Shown: positions 32,937 through 42,024, counted from the first letter of the stretch. The stretch is DNA of 64,000 nt from Marinococcus luteus_A (GCF_034497705.1 NZ_JAXRUV010000001.1:62001-126000), one strand, 5' to 3'. Translations and numbers: made by a program. The notes: generated from the letters alone by a model not told the origin.

Positions 32937-32965
32937 ATTATGTAAAGTGCCGGGTAGTTTGTCAA
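32937..32965 (-). promoter_or_regulatory. Sigma-A promoter of proBAC
   Basis: A perfect TTGACA, a 17-base spacer and CATAAT on the minus strand, right before the T-box leader. Confidence 0.85.
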
Positions 32966-32993
32966 GTTTTAATACGTCTGGGAGGAAGATTAA

Positions 32994-33764
32994 TTGAAAA
33001 CAATTATATTAACAGGAGCAAGCAGCGGTATTGGCAGAAGAACAGCAGAAAAGCTCGTGCAAAATGGAGAGAAAGTAATAGGTATCGGAAGAAACACAAA
33101 GCAGCTGCAGGCAGCAGAAGAAGAGTGGAAGGGGTATGCCGGAAAATTTGCAGCCTGGACGATGGATGTAGGGGTAACAGAAAATGCGGCAAAAGAAATG
33201 AAAAAAATCACTGGTATATACGGAAGCCCGGACGTCCTCATTAATAACGCCGGTACAGGGAAGTTTGGGGAACTGGAGCAGCTCTGCATAGAAGACTGGG
33301 AGCAGATGATAGATACAAATGTAAAAGGAAACATCGCCATCACTCAGGCGCTGCTTCCTGAATTAAAACAGACGGGAGGGCATATCGTTTTCACCGGATC
33401 GACCGCAGGTATTATAGGCACGCCCAAAGCGACTGTTTACGCCGCAAGCAAGCGTGCTGTGCTTGGATTCGCCGAAGCGCTGCGCCTGGAAACGGCCGGA
33501 ACAGGGGTGCGGGTTTCGGTATTAAATACTGGGCCGGTGAAAACTGATTTTCATGACCGCGCGGATCCGAGCGGAAAGTATAAGCGTTCGGTGGAACAGA
33601 TAGCCCTGTCCCCCGAAAAAGTAGCCGGACAGCTGGTGAAGCTGGTGGAAAGGCCGAAGCGCACCGTGTTTATGCCCCGGTGGATGAAAGTTCTCAGTAC
33701 GCTTTACCAGTTGTGGCCTTCAGCAGTAGAAAAAATCGGACGCAGGCAGTTCCACCGCAAATGA
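32994..33764 (+). CDS. Short-chain dehydrogenase/reductase (SDR)
   Basis: A 256-residue classical SDR from a TTG start preceded by gggaggaag. Cofactor motif TGASSGIG at 7-14, NNAG at 84-87, catalytic Ser136, Tyr149 and Lys153 (YAASK), and the NTGPVKTDF segment after the active site. It reduces or oxidises an alcohol/carbonyl with NAD(P)H. The substrate cannot be inferred. The C-terminal basic/hydrophobic stretch (RWMKVLSTLYQLWPSAVEKI) may touch the membrane. It is divergent from proB and directly abuts the flavoprotein gene, stop codon to stop codon. Confidence 0.88.
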   Translation: MKTIILTGASSGIGRRTAEKLVQNGEKVIGIGRNTKQLQAAEEEWKGYAGKFAAWTMDVGVTENAAKEMKKITGIYGSPDVLINNAGTGKFGELEQLCIEDWEQMIDTNVKGNIAITQALLPELKQTGGHIVFTGSTAGIIGTPKATVYAASKRAVLGFAEALRLETAGTGVRVSVLNTGPVKTDFHDRADPSGKYKRSVEQIALSPEKVAGQLVKLVERPKRTVFMPRWMKVLSTLYQLWPSAVEKIGRRQFHRK

Positions 33765-35261
33765 TTACCGCTGTCGTTCAAGAGCGGCAAAGGATAGGCC
33801 GCTGATCGATTCAAATACATGAATGCCGCTCATGGTCACGGCCATCGTGCTGGCACCCGGGAAAACGGAATCTCCGCAGAACCATACGTTTTCAAGCGGG
33901 CTCCGGTGGGATAATGGCTGAAAAAACGTGTTTTTCCTCGTCTGAGGGAATCCGCCAACCATCCCGCGGGGCCGTTTAATGTAGCGTTCCCAGGCGTGAG
34001 GGGCTCCGGGCAGGACCCGCTCCGGCTCGACAGGCAGGCCGGCTTCCTGAATCTTTTCCACAAGCGCCCTGGTGGCTTCTGACTTTTTTTCTTCATACAA
34101 GGACAAATCCTCCCAGTATTCGGGCGGTGTGTGAGTGGAGACGGTAAACGTACGCTCACCTTCGGGAGCCCGGAGGCGATCATCCGGCGCTGATAATGAA
34201 TAAAATAAATGGCTTGAAATGCCGGGAAGCTTCTGGTCCCAGAGCAGCTGGTGAAATAGCGCTGCAGGCGACTCTGACGGCTTGCAGACGCCGTACATAG
34301 AAAAAGTACTCCAGATCGGCGTTTCGGATTTGGTCTGCCAGCGCCGGGTAAATTGTCTTCGCTCTTCAGACCGAAAGAGAGGCAGGGCGGCCTGGACAGG
34401 GATGTTTAACACCAGGTGATCGGCGCTGCTCTTCCGGTCCCGGTGATCAATAACTGTCCAGGTACCGTCATCATTCCTTTCTACAGCCTGAATGCGACGG
34501 CGCTTTTGCATAGAAGCCCCGTGACGCTCACCAGCTTCTTTTAACTGTTCGGCCATACGGTACAATCCACCGTATACATAGGAAGCACCCTGATGGTATA
34601 AATCGAGGGCGTACAGTCCAAGCAGGGCAGGAGCATGACGGCTGCTTGTCTGCAGGCTGTCCAGGAGCTGTCCGTCAATATACTGGTGCACCTCGGTATT
34701 CTGCAGATGGTAGTGCCGCAGCACATCCTCGGTGGAGGCAGCAAGCCAGCGGATAGCACCGAGGATGCCGGGCCGCAGCGCCCACACAGAACGAATAAAA
34801 TCAGCGGGCTTTTGCATTGGAAGAACCGGGAGGTGGTGGATCAGCTTCCGGAGCTCTTGCCCCACCCGGAAAACATAGCGGTATAACGAGCGAATACTGG
34901 CTGCCGAGGACGGAAACAACCCACAGAGAGTATCGATATGCTTTTCCCGGGAAGAGTAAAGAGGCAGAGTAAAAGAAGGAGCGTGAACCTGCATAATGGT
35001 CTCCAGGCTCTCGTGTTTTGGAATCGGCTCTCCGAGGTGGTTGAAAACCCGGTGATGAAGCCCGTCCGGCTGCTGCAGACCGAGGCCTAGAGTGGCGCCG
35101 ACAGGAAACAGGTGCGGCTTGTGTGTGAACTTACCGGCGCAGCCGCCCCATTCATTGGAGGCTTCAAACAAAGTGACGTCACAGTGGTGGCGGGCGAGCA
35201 GGGCGGCCGTTGTGAGCCCGCCGAAGCCTCCGCCGATAACAATTACAGATGGTCGGTTCAT
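33765..35261 (-). CDS. Phytoene desaturase-like FAD-dependent oxidoreductase
   Basis: 498 residues from the ATG at 35261, four bases after AGGAGGAG. The much longer upstream frame lacks an RBS. The FAD fingerprint VIVIGGGFGGLTTAALLARH is near 6-25, followed by EASNEWGGCAGKF, and the C-terminal carotenoid-desaturase signature WFCGDSVFPGASTMAVTMSG. It resembles CrtI/CrtN/CruC-type desaturases and retinol-saturase-like enzymes. No crtB, crtM or other carotenoid gene is adjacent, so a pigment role is inference. It ends flush against the SDR gene. Confidence 0.82.
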   Translation of the reverse strand: MNRPSVIVIGGGFGGLTTAALLARHHCDVTLFEASNEWGGCAGKFTHKPHLFPVGATLGLGLQQPDGLHHRVFNHLGEPIPKHESLETIMQVHAPSFTLPLYSSREKHIDTLCGLFPSSAASIRSLYRYVFRVGQELRKLIHHLPVLPMQKPADFIRSVWALRPGILGAIRWLAASTEDVLRHYHLQNTEVHQYIDGQLLDSLQTSSRHAPALLGLYALDLYHQGASYVYGGLYRMAEQLKEAGERHGASMQKRRRIQAVERNDDGTWTVIDHRDRKSSADHLVLNIPVQAALPLFRSEERRQFTRRWQTKSETPIWSTFSMYGVCKPSESPAALFHQLLWDQKLPGISSHLFYSLSAPDDRLRAPEGERTFTVSTHTPPEYWEDLSLYEEKKSEATRALVEKIQEAGLPVEPERVLPGAPHAWERYIKRPRGMVGGFPQTRKNTFFQPLSHRSPLENVWFCGDSVFPGASTMAVTMSGIHVFESISGLSFAALERQR

Positions 35262-35342
35262 GTTACTCCTCCTAGACAGCATTGCCCTTTTTTCTTCTGA
35301 CATGCTAGACTTAACGAAAATCACGCGAAAGGATGTGCTTTC

Positions 35343-35615
35343 ATGCATCAGCCGAGAATTGGCATAGCCGTTTGGATTAAATCTGTCAAACAAGCGAGAC
35401 AGCTGAGAAAGTACGGATTAGTGCACTACGTTTCCAAACAAATGAAATACGCGGTAATATATGTGGATCAGGAAAATGTGGATACGGCTATGAGCCAAAT
35501 CGGAAATCTTGGCTTTGTGGAAAGGGTGGAACGTTCGGAAAAACCATTTATTCCGCTAGAATACCACAAGGTCGAAAAAGAAAGCCACCCGCAGGATGAC
35601 AGCATAGGAATATAA
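35343..35615 (+). CDS. ylbG: DUF2129 family protein YlbG
   Basis: A 90-residue cytoplasmic protein of unknown function, conserved in Bacillales next to ylbF and rsmD. The diagnostic opening RIGIAVWIKSVKQARQLRKY and the following HYVSKQMKYAVIYVDQE are present. The ATG follows gaaaggatg. Here ylbF lies 11 kb upstream, separated by metabolic genes, so an inserted or rearranged block splits the usual ylbF-ylbG pair. Confidence 0.88.
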   Translation: MHQPRIGIAVWIKSVKQARQLRKYGLVHYVSKQMKYAVIYVDQENVDTAMSQIGNLGFVERVERSEKPFIPLEYHKVEKESHPQDDSIGI

Positions 35616-35688
35616 ATAAGCCACCTTTTATTGTCCGAAGGGAAACGCTGTTTTATAATAAGGGAGGCAGAAAGAAGGGACCTCTCTC

Positions 35689-36888
35689 ATGGTAAGATGG
35701 AGAAAAAATTTATATATATTAATGGCAGCCCAATTTTTCGTAATGGCAGCCATGACGATGATCGTTCCATTCCTGCCGCTGTATCTGCAGGAGCTTGGAG
35801 TGACAGACCCTGGGCAGATAAGTATCTGGTCAGGTGTTATTTTTGGCGTCAATTTTTTAACGGCTTTTTTATTTGCCCCGCTCTGGGGTAAAATTGCAGA
35901 CAGACAGGGCCGTAAGCTGATGGTGCTTCGTTCCGGCTTCGGTATGGCGATCGTAATGGTGCTGATGGGATTTGCCACCGGTCCGTGGAGTTTGTTTTTT
36001 CTGAGAATGCTGAACGGGACCATCAGCGGTTTTATTCCGGCTTCGATTGCGCTCGTGTCCACAAACACACCGAAGGAGTATGTGGGGCGTGCGCTCGGCA
36101 TGCTGCAGTCGGGCACGGTGGCAGGAACGATCTGCGGTCCGCTGATCGGCGGCCTGTTGGCAGATACGTTTGGCTTCCGGGCTATATTTAATATTACCGG
36201 ACTCGGCATCGCCGTGGCAGCGGTGGCCGTTTTGTTTTTAGTGAAGGAAGATTTCGAGAAGCCGGAGCAGACGGAAAAAACGAAAACGAGTGATGATTTC
36301 AAAAGGATTGCAGGCGTACAGCCTATGATCCCTTTGTATACCGTGATTTTTCTTGTGCAGTTCGCGCTGATCGGAGTGAATCCGCTCATTTCCGTGTTTG
36401 TTGGCGAGCTGAGTGGCAGAGAGGAAAATGCTTTTTACGCTGGTCTGGCTGTAGCCTCTCTCGGGGTGGCGAACATGCTTGCTTCACCAAAGCTTGGTAA
36501 ACTCAGTGATATGAAAGGAGCGCAATATGTGCTGTTCGGTTCGTTAATCGGTGCAGTGCTCCTTTCTATACCGCAGGCCTTCGTAACAAACCTTTGGCAG
36601 CTGATTGCTGCACGTTTTTTTGTTGGTTTGTGTCTCGGCGGCCTTCTGCCGGCGGCTAACACGTTAATACGCCAGTTGTCCCCACAGGGGATGGAAAGCA
36701 GGGCATACGGATTTTCCAACAGCTTTTTGTTTCTTGGAAATATGCTTGGACCGGCCGCAGGAGGGCTGATCAGCGCCGCTCTTGGTATGCGCGGTTTGTT
36801 TTTAATCAGCGCCGCCATATTGGGGGCTGCTGTCTTTGTCATGTATACAAAAGTGATTCCAAAGCTGGCGCAGCGCACAGAATCATAG
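35689..36888 (+). CDS. MFS multidrug-type efflux transporter
   Basis: A 399-residue major facilitator with twelve predicted helices. The motif-A loop between helices 2 and 3 reads GKIADRQGRKLMVLRSGFGM near 65-84. The antiporter motif C appears as GTVAGTICGPLIGGLLAD in helix 5. This marks a drug/H+ antiporter of the DHA1/TetA-like group. The substrate is unknown. The start ATG at 35689 follows aagggacc. It sits directly before rsmD (16 bases), possibly in one transcript, and is not part of the B. subtilis ylb block. Confidence 0.87.
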   Translation: MVRWRKNLYILMAAQFFVMAAMTMIVPFLPLYLQELGVTDPGQISIWSGVIFGVNFLTAFLFAPLWGKIADRQGRKLMVLRSGFGMAIVMVLMGFATGPWSLFFLRMLNGTISGFIPASIALVSTNTPKEYVGRALGMLQSGTVAGTICGPLIGGLLADTFGFRAIFNITGLGIAVAAVAVLFLVKEDFEKPEQTEKTKTSDDFKRIAGVQPMIPLYTVIFLVQFALIGVNPLISVFVGELSGREENAFYAGLAVASLGVANMLASPKLGKLSDMKGAQYVLFGSLIGAVLLSIPQAFVTNLWQLIAARFFVGLCLGGLLPAANTLIRQLSPQGMESRAYGFSNSFLFLGNMLGPAAGGLISAALGMRGLFLISAAILGAAVFVMYTKVIPKLAQRTES

Positions 36889-36903
36889 AGTGAGGCGAAA
36901 CAT

Positions 36904-37476
36904 ATGAGAGTGATAGCAGGGGAACTTAAAGGACGGAGGCTGAAAGCTGTGCCGGGAATTGGCACAAGACCAACGTCAGATAAAGTAAAAGAGGCATTGT
37001 TTCATAAGCTGGGGCCTTTTTTTTCTGAGGAGGAAACGGTCCTCGATCTGTTTGCCGGAACCGGGAGCCTCGGAATTGAGGCGCTCAGCAGAGGCTGCAG
37101 TTCAGCTGTTTTTGTCGACAAAGCCCAGAACGCGGTCAGGACCATCCGGGCCAATATTGACGCTTTTGCGCTTGGAGCCCGCACAGAGGTTTACCGTTCA
37201 GAAGCATCTAAAGCCCTGGAACGTCTTGAGGCCGGGGAGCGGCAGTTCGATTTGATTTTTTTTGATCCTCCTTACGCAGAAGAAAAAGCAGGGCAGCTGG
37301 TGAAAAAGGTACTGGACTGCTCTGTGCTAAAAGAAAACGGCATGCTTATATGGGAGCATGCCACGACCAAATCGGCAGCATTTGACGAACGTCTGTCTGT
37401 GTTTGCAGAAAAAAATTATGGTGATACCACACTTACAATATTGCAGCTGACAGGAGGCTCTAAAAATGGCGAATAA
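36904..37476 (+). CDS. rsmD: 16S rRNA (guanine966-N2)-methyltransferase RsmD (YlbH)
   Basis: Methylates G966 of 16S rRNA, in the small-subunit head, with S-adenosylmethionine. 190 residues. The SAM-binding motif DLFAGTGSLGIEA is at 48-60 and the catalytic DPPY at 121-124. The opening MRVIAGELKGRRLKAVPGI is typical. It overlaps coaD by 11 bases, so the pair is translationally coupled, as in B. subtilis ylbH-coaD. Confidence 0.95.
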   Translation: MRVIAGELKGRRLKAVPGIGTRPTSDKVKEALFHKLGPFFSEEETVLDLFAGTGSLGIEALSRGCSSAVFVDKAQNAVRTIRANIDAFALGARTEVYRSEASKALERLEAGERQFDLIFFDPPYAEEKAGQLVKKVLDCSVLKENGMLIWEHATTKSAAFDERLSVFAEKNYGDTTLTILQLTGGSKNGE

Positions 37477-37960
37477 AGCAATTTATCCAGGAAGCTTTGA
37501 CCCGGTTACCAACGGCCATCTGGATATTATCGAACGGGCGTACAATGTATTTGACCATGTGGTAGTGGCAGTACTGCATAACCGAAAAAAAGAACCGTTT
37601 TTTTCCATTGACCAGCGGGTGAAGCTGATAGAAGAATCAGTCAAGCACATGCCAGGGGTGGAAGTGGATGCTTTTCACGGGCTTTTAGTGGATTATGTAA
37701 AAGAAATAAAAGCTGATACGATCGTAAGAGGTCTCCGGGCGGTTTCTGATTTTGAATATGAAATGCAGGCGGCTTCAATAAACAGAAAACTCGAGCCCGG
37801 CGTGGAAACGTTTTTTATGATGACAAATCACCAGTACTCTTATCTGAGTTCGAGTATTGTAAAAGAAGTAGCGGAATACGGAGCAGACGTGTCCGGGCTT
37901 GTGCCTGCACACGTGGAAGATGCGCTCAGAAAGCAGTTTGAGGAGAAAAACCGGGGGTAG
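37466..37960 (+). CDS. coaD: Phosphopantetheine adenylyltransferase
   Basis: Fourth step of coenzyme A synthesis: adds AMP to 4'-phosphopantetheine. 164 residues. The nucleotidyltransferase motif YPGSFDPVTNGHLDI is at 7-21 (His18 in TNGH), with RGLRAVSDFEYE near 92-103 and the terminal SSSIVKEVAEYG. The start overlaps the end of rsmD. The gene is followed by ylbL as in B. subtilis. Confidence 0.95.
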   Translation: MANKAIYPGSFDPVTNGHLDIIERAYNVFDHVVVAVLHNRKKEPFFSIDQRVKLIEESVKHMPGVEVDAFHGLLVDYVKEIKADTIVRGLRAVSDFEYEMQAASINRKLEPGVETFFMMTNHQYSYLSSSIVKEVAEYGADVSGLVPAHVEDALRKQFEEKNRG

Positions 37961-38033
37961 AAGTGCGATTCATTGCAATCCCCCTCCCATCCTTCGTATG
38001 ATGAATAATAATTGTTTATAAAGGATGAAGAAC

Positions 38034-39095
38034 ATGTATCGCACTGAAAGCAGAAAAATGCGGCGGATTATTACTGCAGCTGTCATAGCAGCTGTAGTGC
38101 TTATATTAACCCAGATGCCTCTGCCGTACTATTATATACAGCCAGGCTCGGCAGCCAGCTTGTCCCCGGTGGTCGAAGTGGAGCAGGGGGCGGAGGAGTC
38201 CGGCGAAATGTATTTAACAACTGTTTTTCAACAGGGAGCTACACCGGCACTTGCTTTATGGTCAGTATTTTCTCCTTACCGCGAGCTTTCTCCAAAAAAT
38301 TCCTACCAATTCGAAGATGAAAGTGAGGAGGAATTTTTTGAACGCCAGCGCCAGGTGATGGAGAGCTCCCAGGAGTCTGCAGAAATAGCAGCGTATGAAG
38401 CAGCCGGGAAAACTGTCAATGTAGAGTACCGCGGAGTAAGGGCTTCGGACTTTATTGACGGAATGGATGCGGCAGAAAAGCTGGAGGAGGGCGACCTGAT
38501 CCAGGAGGTCAATGGCACAGATATCCAGACGCTTGAAGAATTAAACAGTGAGATTGCAAACGTGGAAACCGGTGAAAAAGCAACCATCACTTTCCAACGC
38601 AATAATAAGCAGATGGAGGCGGAGGTTGCAGTGGAATCGTTTCCGAATTCGACCGGGGAGGAGGAAAACTCCGGTCTTGGAATATTGTACCCCTATACGG
38701 AAAGAACCGTCTCTCTTGAGCCGGAGGTTACGATCGACGCTGGGTCTATCGGAGGGCCTTCTGCGGGTTTGATGTTTGCGCTTGAAGTATACAATCAGCT
38801 CACAGAAGAAGATCTTACAGATGGAGAGAAAATAGCCGGTACCGGCACCATTGATGAGCAGGGCGGGGTCGGCCCGATTGGCGGAATAGATAAAAAAGTT
38901 GTTGCGGCGGATAATGAAAATATAGATGTCTTTTTTGCACCGGCTTCAGACATGGCTTCGCCGTCCAATTACGAAATTGCGAAGCAAACGGCGGAAAACA
39001 TCGGCACTGACATGGAAATCGTGCCAGTAGAATCACTTGATGAAGCTGTAAACTATCTGAAAAACGATCTAAAAGTAGCTGAAAGCAAATCCTAA
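38034..39095 (+). CDS. ylbL: YlbL-type PDZ and Lon-like serine protease
   Basis: 353 residues from the ATG at 38034. The ATG at 38025 is too close to the AAAGG RBS. One N-terminal membrane helix (about 10-32) is followed by an extracytoplasmic part: a PDZ domain (about 130-205, DLIQEVNGTDI) and a Lon-type S16 domain with catalytic Ser243 in GGPSAGLMF and a Lys in GIDKKVVAA near 283. YlbL acts with CtpA to degrade the B. subtilis DNA-damage cell-division inhibitor YneA. The stop codon overlaps that of convergent tmcAL. Confidence 0.9.
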   Translation: MYRTESRKMRRIITAAVIAAVVLILTQMPLPYYYIQPGSAASLSPVVEVEQGAEESGEMYLTTVFQQGATPALALWSVFSPYRELSPKNSYQFEDESEEEFFERQRQVMESSQESAEIAAYEAAGKTVNVEYRGVRASDFIDGMDAAEKLEEGDLIQEVNGTDIQTLEELNSEIANVETGEKATITFQRNNKQMEAEVAVESFPNSTGEEENSGLGILYPYTERTVSLEPEVTIDAGSIGGPSAGLMFALEVYNQLTEEDLTDGEKIAGTGTIDEQGGVGPIGGIDKKVVAADNENIDVFFAPASDMASPSNYEIAKQTAENIGTDMEIVPVESLDEAVNYLKNDLKVAESKS

Positions 39096-40288
39096 AAAAG
39101 CAGGAGAGGCGGAAGGTCATAATCCTTCCGCCATTCTTTCTGTCTTTCAGCAGGCGGAAGTAAAAGCGCGTAAGCGTTATCAGCCCGTTCGCCGAGGACC
39201 AGCTGCGGCGTTTTTTTACTGCTCATTTTTGTATAAAGAGGAACGGATATATTTTTTTTTGCCTGGTTTAAATAGAATCTTCCCTGTTCGTTCATGCCGA
39301 GAACCCGAATGTGGTCAACGTTTCGGCCGTCAGAGGCGGCAGAGGCTTCATCTTTTGTCAGGCCGGTTAATATATGCACAGCGGTGCGCTGAAGACGTGT
39401 CAAAGTATAACGCTTCGTTTTTACGAGGTGCAGCCACTGTTCAAAAGCGGCTGCTTCTTTCATCAGCCGCTTCATGCGGTTATGAAGGCCTTCGGACATA
39501 TCATAGTGGGAAGCAAGCTCTGTGTCGGAGGCAGTAACCACTTTTGCCTGCAGCACAGAAAAATAATCCTCCCAAAACCGCAGGCGTGGGAGTTGGGTAA
39601 GAATGCGCCTGGAGGCTTCTGGGATAAACGACCTGATGTCTTCCCCGCGCTGAAGCATCTGCCGGAGGCTGGTGGCGCTTGCGATAGACGAGTCCTGTGG
39701 AGAAATATCGTGATAGGAAGCGCCTTTTCGTTTGACGGTGTCGATCCGGAGCTCCGGGTAAGCCTGTGCTGCAGCTTTTGTATAATGGAAGCCGAGAATA
39801 TTGTTTGGCTGGCTTAAGTCCGGCAGGGAGCCGGGAGCCTCTAAGTCCCTGTAGGCCAGTTCGTTAGCTTTAGCATAGCTGCATCCTCCCTGAATATGAA
39901 AGCGGACGCGTTCATCAAAATGATCCCGGTGCGTGTAAAGAAAATCGACAAGCTTTATAAATGGAACGGATTCTCCGTGCTCGCTGCCGAAGTTTAAATC
40001 GGTAACACCGAGCTCTCTGCAGATGGAAACAGCCCCGGCAGCAAATATGTCAGCATGCTGGCAGGCAAACATATAAGGAAGCTCGATAACAAGATCGGCC
40101 CCGCTCGAGATCGCCATTTCCGCCCGTTCCCTTTTAGGAACGAGAGCGGGTTCACCCCTTTGTAGAAAAGGACCGCTCATAATACATACGATCACATCGG
40201 CCTTACTCTTGACCGCAGCCTGTTTGAGGTGATACAGGTGGCCGTTATGAAAAGGATTGTATTCGACAACCACTCCTAGAACGTTCAT
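39092..40288 (-). CDS. tmcAL: tRNA(Met) cytidine acetate ligase TmcAL (YlbM)
   Basis: Makes N4-acetylcytidine at the wobble position 34 of elongator tRNA-Met, using acetate and ATP. 398 residues from the ATG at 40288 (AAAGGCGGA upstream). The nucleotidyltransferase signature EYNPFHNGHLYHL is at 9-21, with CIMSGPFLQRGEPAL and the ATP-site LNFGSEHGES. The family was earlier labelled generic nucleotidyltransferase. It is convergent with ylbL, with overlapping stop codons, and divergent from ylbN. The arrangement is that of B. subtilis ylbL-M-N. Confidence 0.9.
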   Translation of the reverse strand: MNVLGVVVEYNPFHNGHLYHLKQAAVKSKADVIVCIMSGPFLQRGEPALVPKRERAEMAISSGADLVIELPYMFACQHADIFAAGAVSICRELGVTDLNFGSEHGESVPFIKLVDFLYTHRDHFDERVRFHIQGGCSYAKANELAYRDLEAPGSLPDLSQPNNILGFHYTKAAAQAYPELRIDTVKRKGASYHDISPQDSSIASATSLRQMLQRGEDIRSFIPEASRRILTQLPRLRFWEDYFSVLQAKVVTASDTELASHYDMSEGLHNRMKRLMKEAAAFEQWLHLVKTKRYTLTRLQRTAVHILTGLTKDEASAASDGRNVDHIRVLGMNEQGRFYLNQAKKNISVPLYTKMSSKKTPQLVLGERADNAYALLLPPAERQKEWRKDYDLPPLLLF

Positions 40289-40457
40289 TATAAGTCCGCC
40301 TTTCAAGTAGGGTATTTCGGGAGATATCGCTTTTCACGTTTCTTTATTCATGATACGATGTTTTTCGAGAGTTCAAAAGGGTTTACTGTAAAGAAAAAAT
40401 GTTGACAAAGAACGTTACGATGGATATAATTACTCTTGTTGTCTGGAGGTGGATCCG

Positions 40458-41000
40458 ATGAAGTGGGGTATCCAGCAGTTACTTTCAAAGAAGCACGAAC
40501 AGGCGTTTAACATCGAAGGTGACGCAGATGTTTCAGAGATGATTGAACGCGATAAAGAGTTACGGGATATCAGTGCCGTGCATGTGCAGGGCGAAGGGAC
40601 AATCGTTGAAGAAACCTTTCATGTACACCTGCGGTTAACAGGAACAATGATACTTCCATGTGCGCGCACGCTCGCGGACGTCCATCATCCGTTTGATGTG
40701 GAAATGTTTGAAGCATTTCGGCTGGACGGAATGCCGGCGGACGAAGAAAACGTTAATGAACACGAGCCAGAAGATGGTTTTGTCGATCTTCTCCCATATA
40801 TTAAAGAAAACATTTTCCTTGAAATGCCGTTCAGAGTCTTCGCGAAAGAGGGGGACGGTGAGCCGCTTGCTCCTCAGAGTGGAGACGACTGGCGGGTAAT
40901 CTCGGAGGATGAATTAATAAAGGAACGGGAGCAGGAAGCTCCTAAAGTTGATCCGAGAATGGCTGATTTATCGAAGTATTTCGATAAAGGCTCCAGCTGA
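40458..41000 (+). CDS. ylbN: YlbN, DUF177/YceD family protein
   Basis: 180 residues from the ATG at 40458, preceded by GGAGGTGG. The GTG at 40449 lies inside that RBS. DUF177 proteins lie directly upstream of rpmF in most bacteria and are linked to 23S rRNA and ribosomal protein supply. Visible conserved segments are VHLRLTGTMILPCARTL (typically a metal- or RNA-binding Cys) and EDGFVDLLPYIKENIFLEMP. It is strongly acidic. Co-transcription with rpmF (54 bases apart) is likely. Confidence 0.88.
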   Translation: MKWGIQQLLSKKHEQAFNIEGDADVSEMIERDKELRDISAVHVQGEGTIVEETFHVHLRLTGTMILPCARTLADVHHPFDVEMFEAFRLDGMPADEENVNEHEPEDGFVDLLPYIKENIFLEMPFRVFAKEGDGEPLAPQSGDDWRVISEDELIKEREQEAPKVDPRMADLSKYFDKGSS

Positions 41001-41054
41001 TCCAAAATCATTCACTGGTTGAAATAATCTTTATCTTATAAGGAGGTGGGAATC

Positions 41055-41228
41055 ATGGCAGTACCTTTTAGACGTACTTCTAAGACCCGTAAACGTATGC
41101 GCAGAGCTCATCATAAAGTAGCAGTACCAGGTATGGTAGAATGTGAACAATGTGGAGAGCAGAAACTATCTCACCGCGTGTGCAGAAATTGCGGTTCTTA
41201 CAAAGGTGAAACAGTTGTAGAAAAGTAA
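41055..41228 (+). CDS. rpmF: 50S ribosomal protein L32
   Basis: 57 residues from the ATG at 41055 after aggaggtggg. MAVPFRRTSKTRKRMRRAHH is the usual L32 start. The zinc ribbon is intact with CEQC and CRNC, so this is the zinc-binding (C+) form. It is followed by a strong terminator. Confidence 0.97.
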   Translation: MAVPFRRTSKTRKRMRRAHHKVAVPGMVECEQCGEQKLSHRVCRNCGSYKGETVVEK

Positions 41229-41230
41229 TA

Positions 41231-41270
41231 AAAAAAGCAGGGAGCCGGAAACGGCGCCCTGCTTTTTTAT
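41231..41270. terminator. Terminator of rpmF
   Basis: A stem of about 15 bp between AAAAAGCAGGGAGCCG and CGGCGCCCTGCTTTTT, followed by T. It is shared with the convergent GNAT gene. Confidence 0.85.
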
Positions 41271-41292
41271 ATAAGGACTGGAAAATCGGATA

Positions 41293-41811
41293 TTACGAGT
41301 CGCTATCGGAAAGAGGTGGTTCGGCAGTTAATTCTTCTGCTTTTTGCGGCTGTACCCCTTTTGGATACCATACGTATGGATTTTCACCACGGTCTCTGAC
41401 CGGGTTGTATTCTGCGGGTTCAAAGCCCATTTTCAGCCAGAAATCATCCGAACGCTGACGTGCGTTTGTTTTCACCGGCAGTTCAAAGCTTTTTGCATAG
41501 TTGACAAGCTCCTCACCAAAACCGCGTCCCCGGTAAGGCTCGAGTACTTCGAGCTTCCAAAGCTCAAGATAGTCCTGGGGAGGATCAAAGAAGCGGTCGT
41601 ATTTGCCGGTGATTGTATATAAACACATGCGTGCCACGAGCCGGTCTCCGAAATAAATGCCGTAAAATGGAGAACGGCTGTCGTTTTCCATAATGTTTTC
41701 TTCGAGCTCTTCCTGCATGGAAAGCTCCTGAGCGCCAACTTCTTTGAAGTTTTGAAATTCTTCTAATGTCTTGTAGTTTATGAGTAATGGTACAACTTCT
41801 ATTCCGCTCAT
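41293..41811 (-). CDS. GNAT family N-acetyltransferase (YlbP-like)
   Basis: 172 residues from the ATG at 41811 (GAAGGAGG upstream). The GNAT acetyl-CoA motif reads LEVLEPYRGRGFGEELV near 92-108, followed by the typical FWLKMGFEPAEY. The acceptor is unknown. B. subtilis ylbP, next to rpmF/ylbO, is of the same type. The sporulation regulator gene ylbO (gerR), which lies in this block in B. subtilis, is absent. Confidence 0.85.
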   Translation of the reverse strand: MSGIEVVPLLINYKTLEEFQNFKEVGAQELSMQEELEENIMENDSRSPFYGIYFGDRLVARMCLYTITGKYDRFFDPPQDYLELWKLEVLEPYRGRGFGEELVNYAKSFELPVKTNARQRSDDFWLKMGFEPAEYNPVRDRGENPYVWYPKGVQPQKAEELTAEPPLSDSDS

Positions 41812-42024
41812 GCGATTGGCCTCCTTCACTAATAACTTCCAACTTCATTATACACGAAAACGTTTTAAATCGAAAAGTGAAAAGTCGGTGTCCCTGATCG
41901 TTCAATGCTACTAGTCCGGAGAGTAGAGATATGCTAAAATGCTTGAGACATCTAAAATTCATCAATAATATTGGTGTTTAATATGATAAAGTTAAGAAAA
42001 TACGAGCAAACTGGATGAGGGAAA

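Noticed and set aside
35628..36389. 253-codon minus-strand frame opposite the MFS gene
   Set aside because: The MFS reading has motifs and twelve helices; the antisense frame is a composition artefact.
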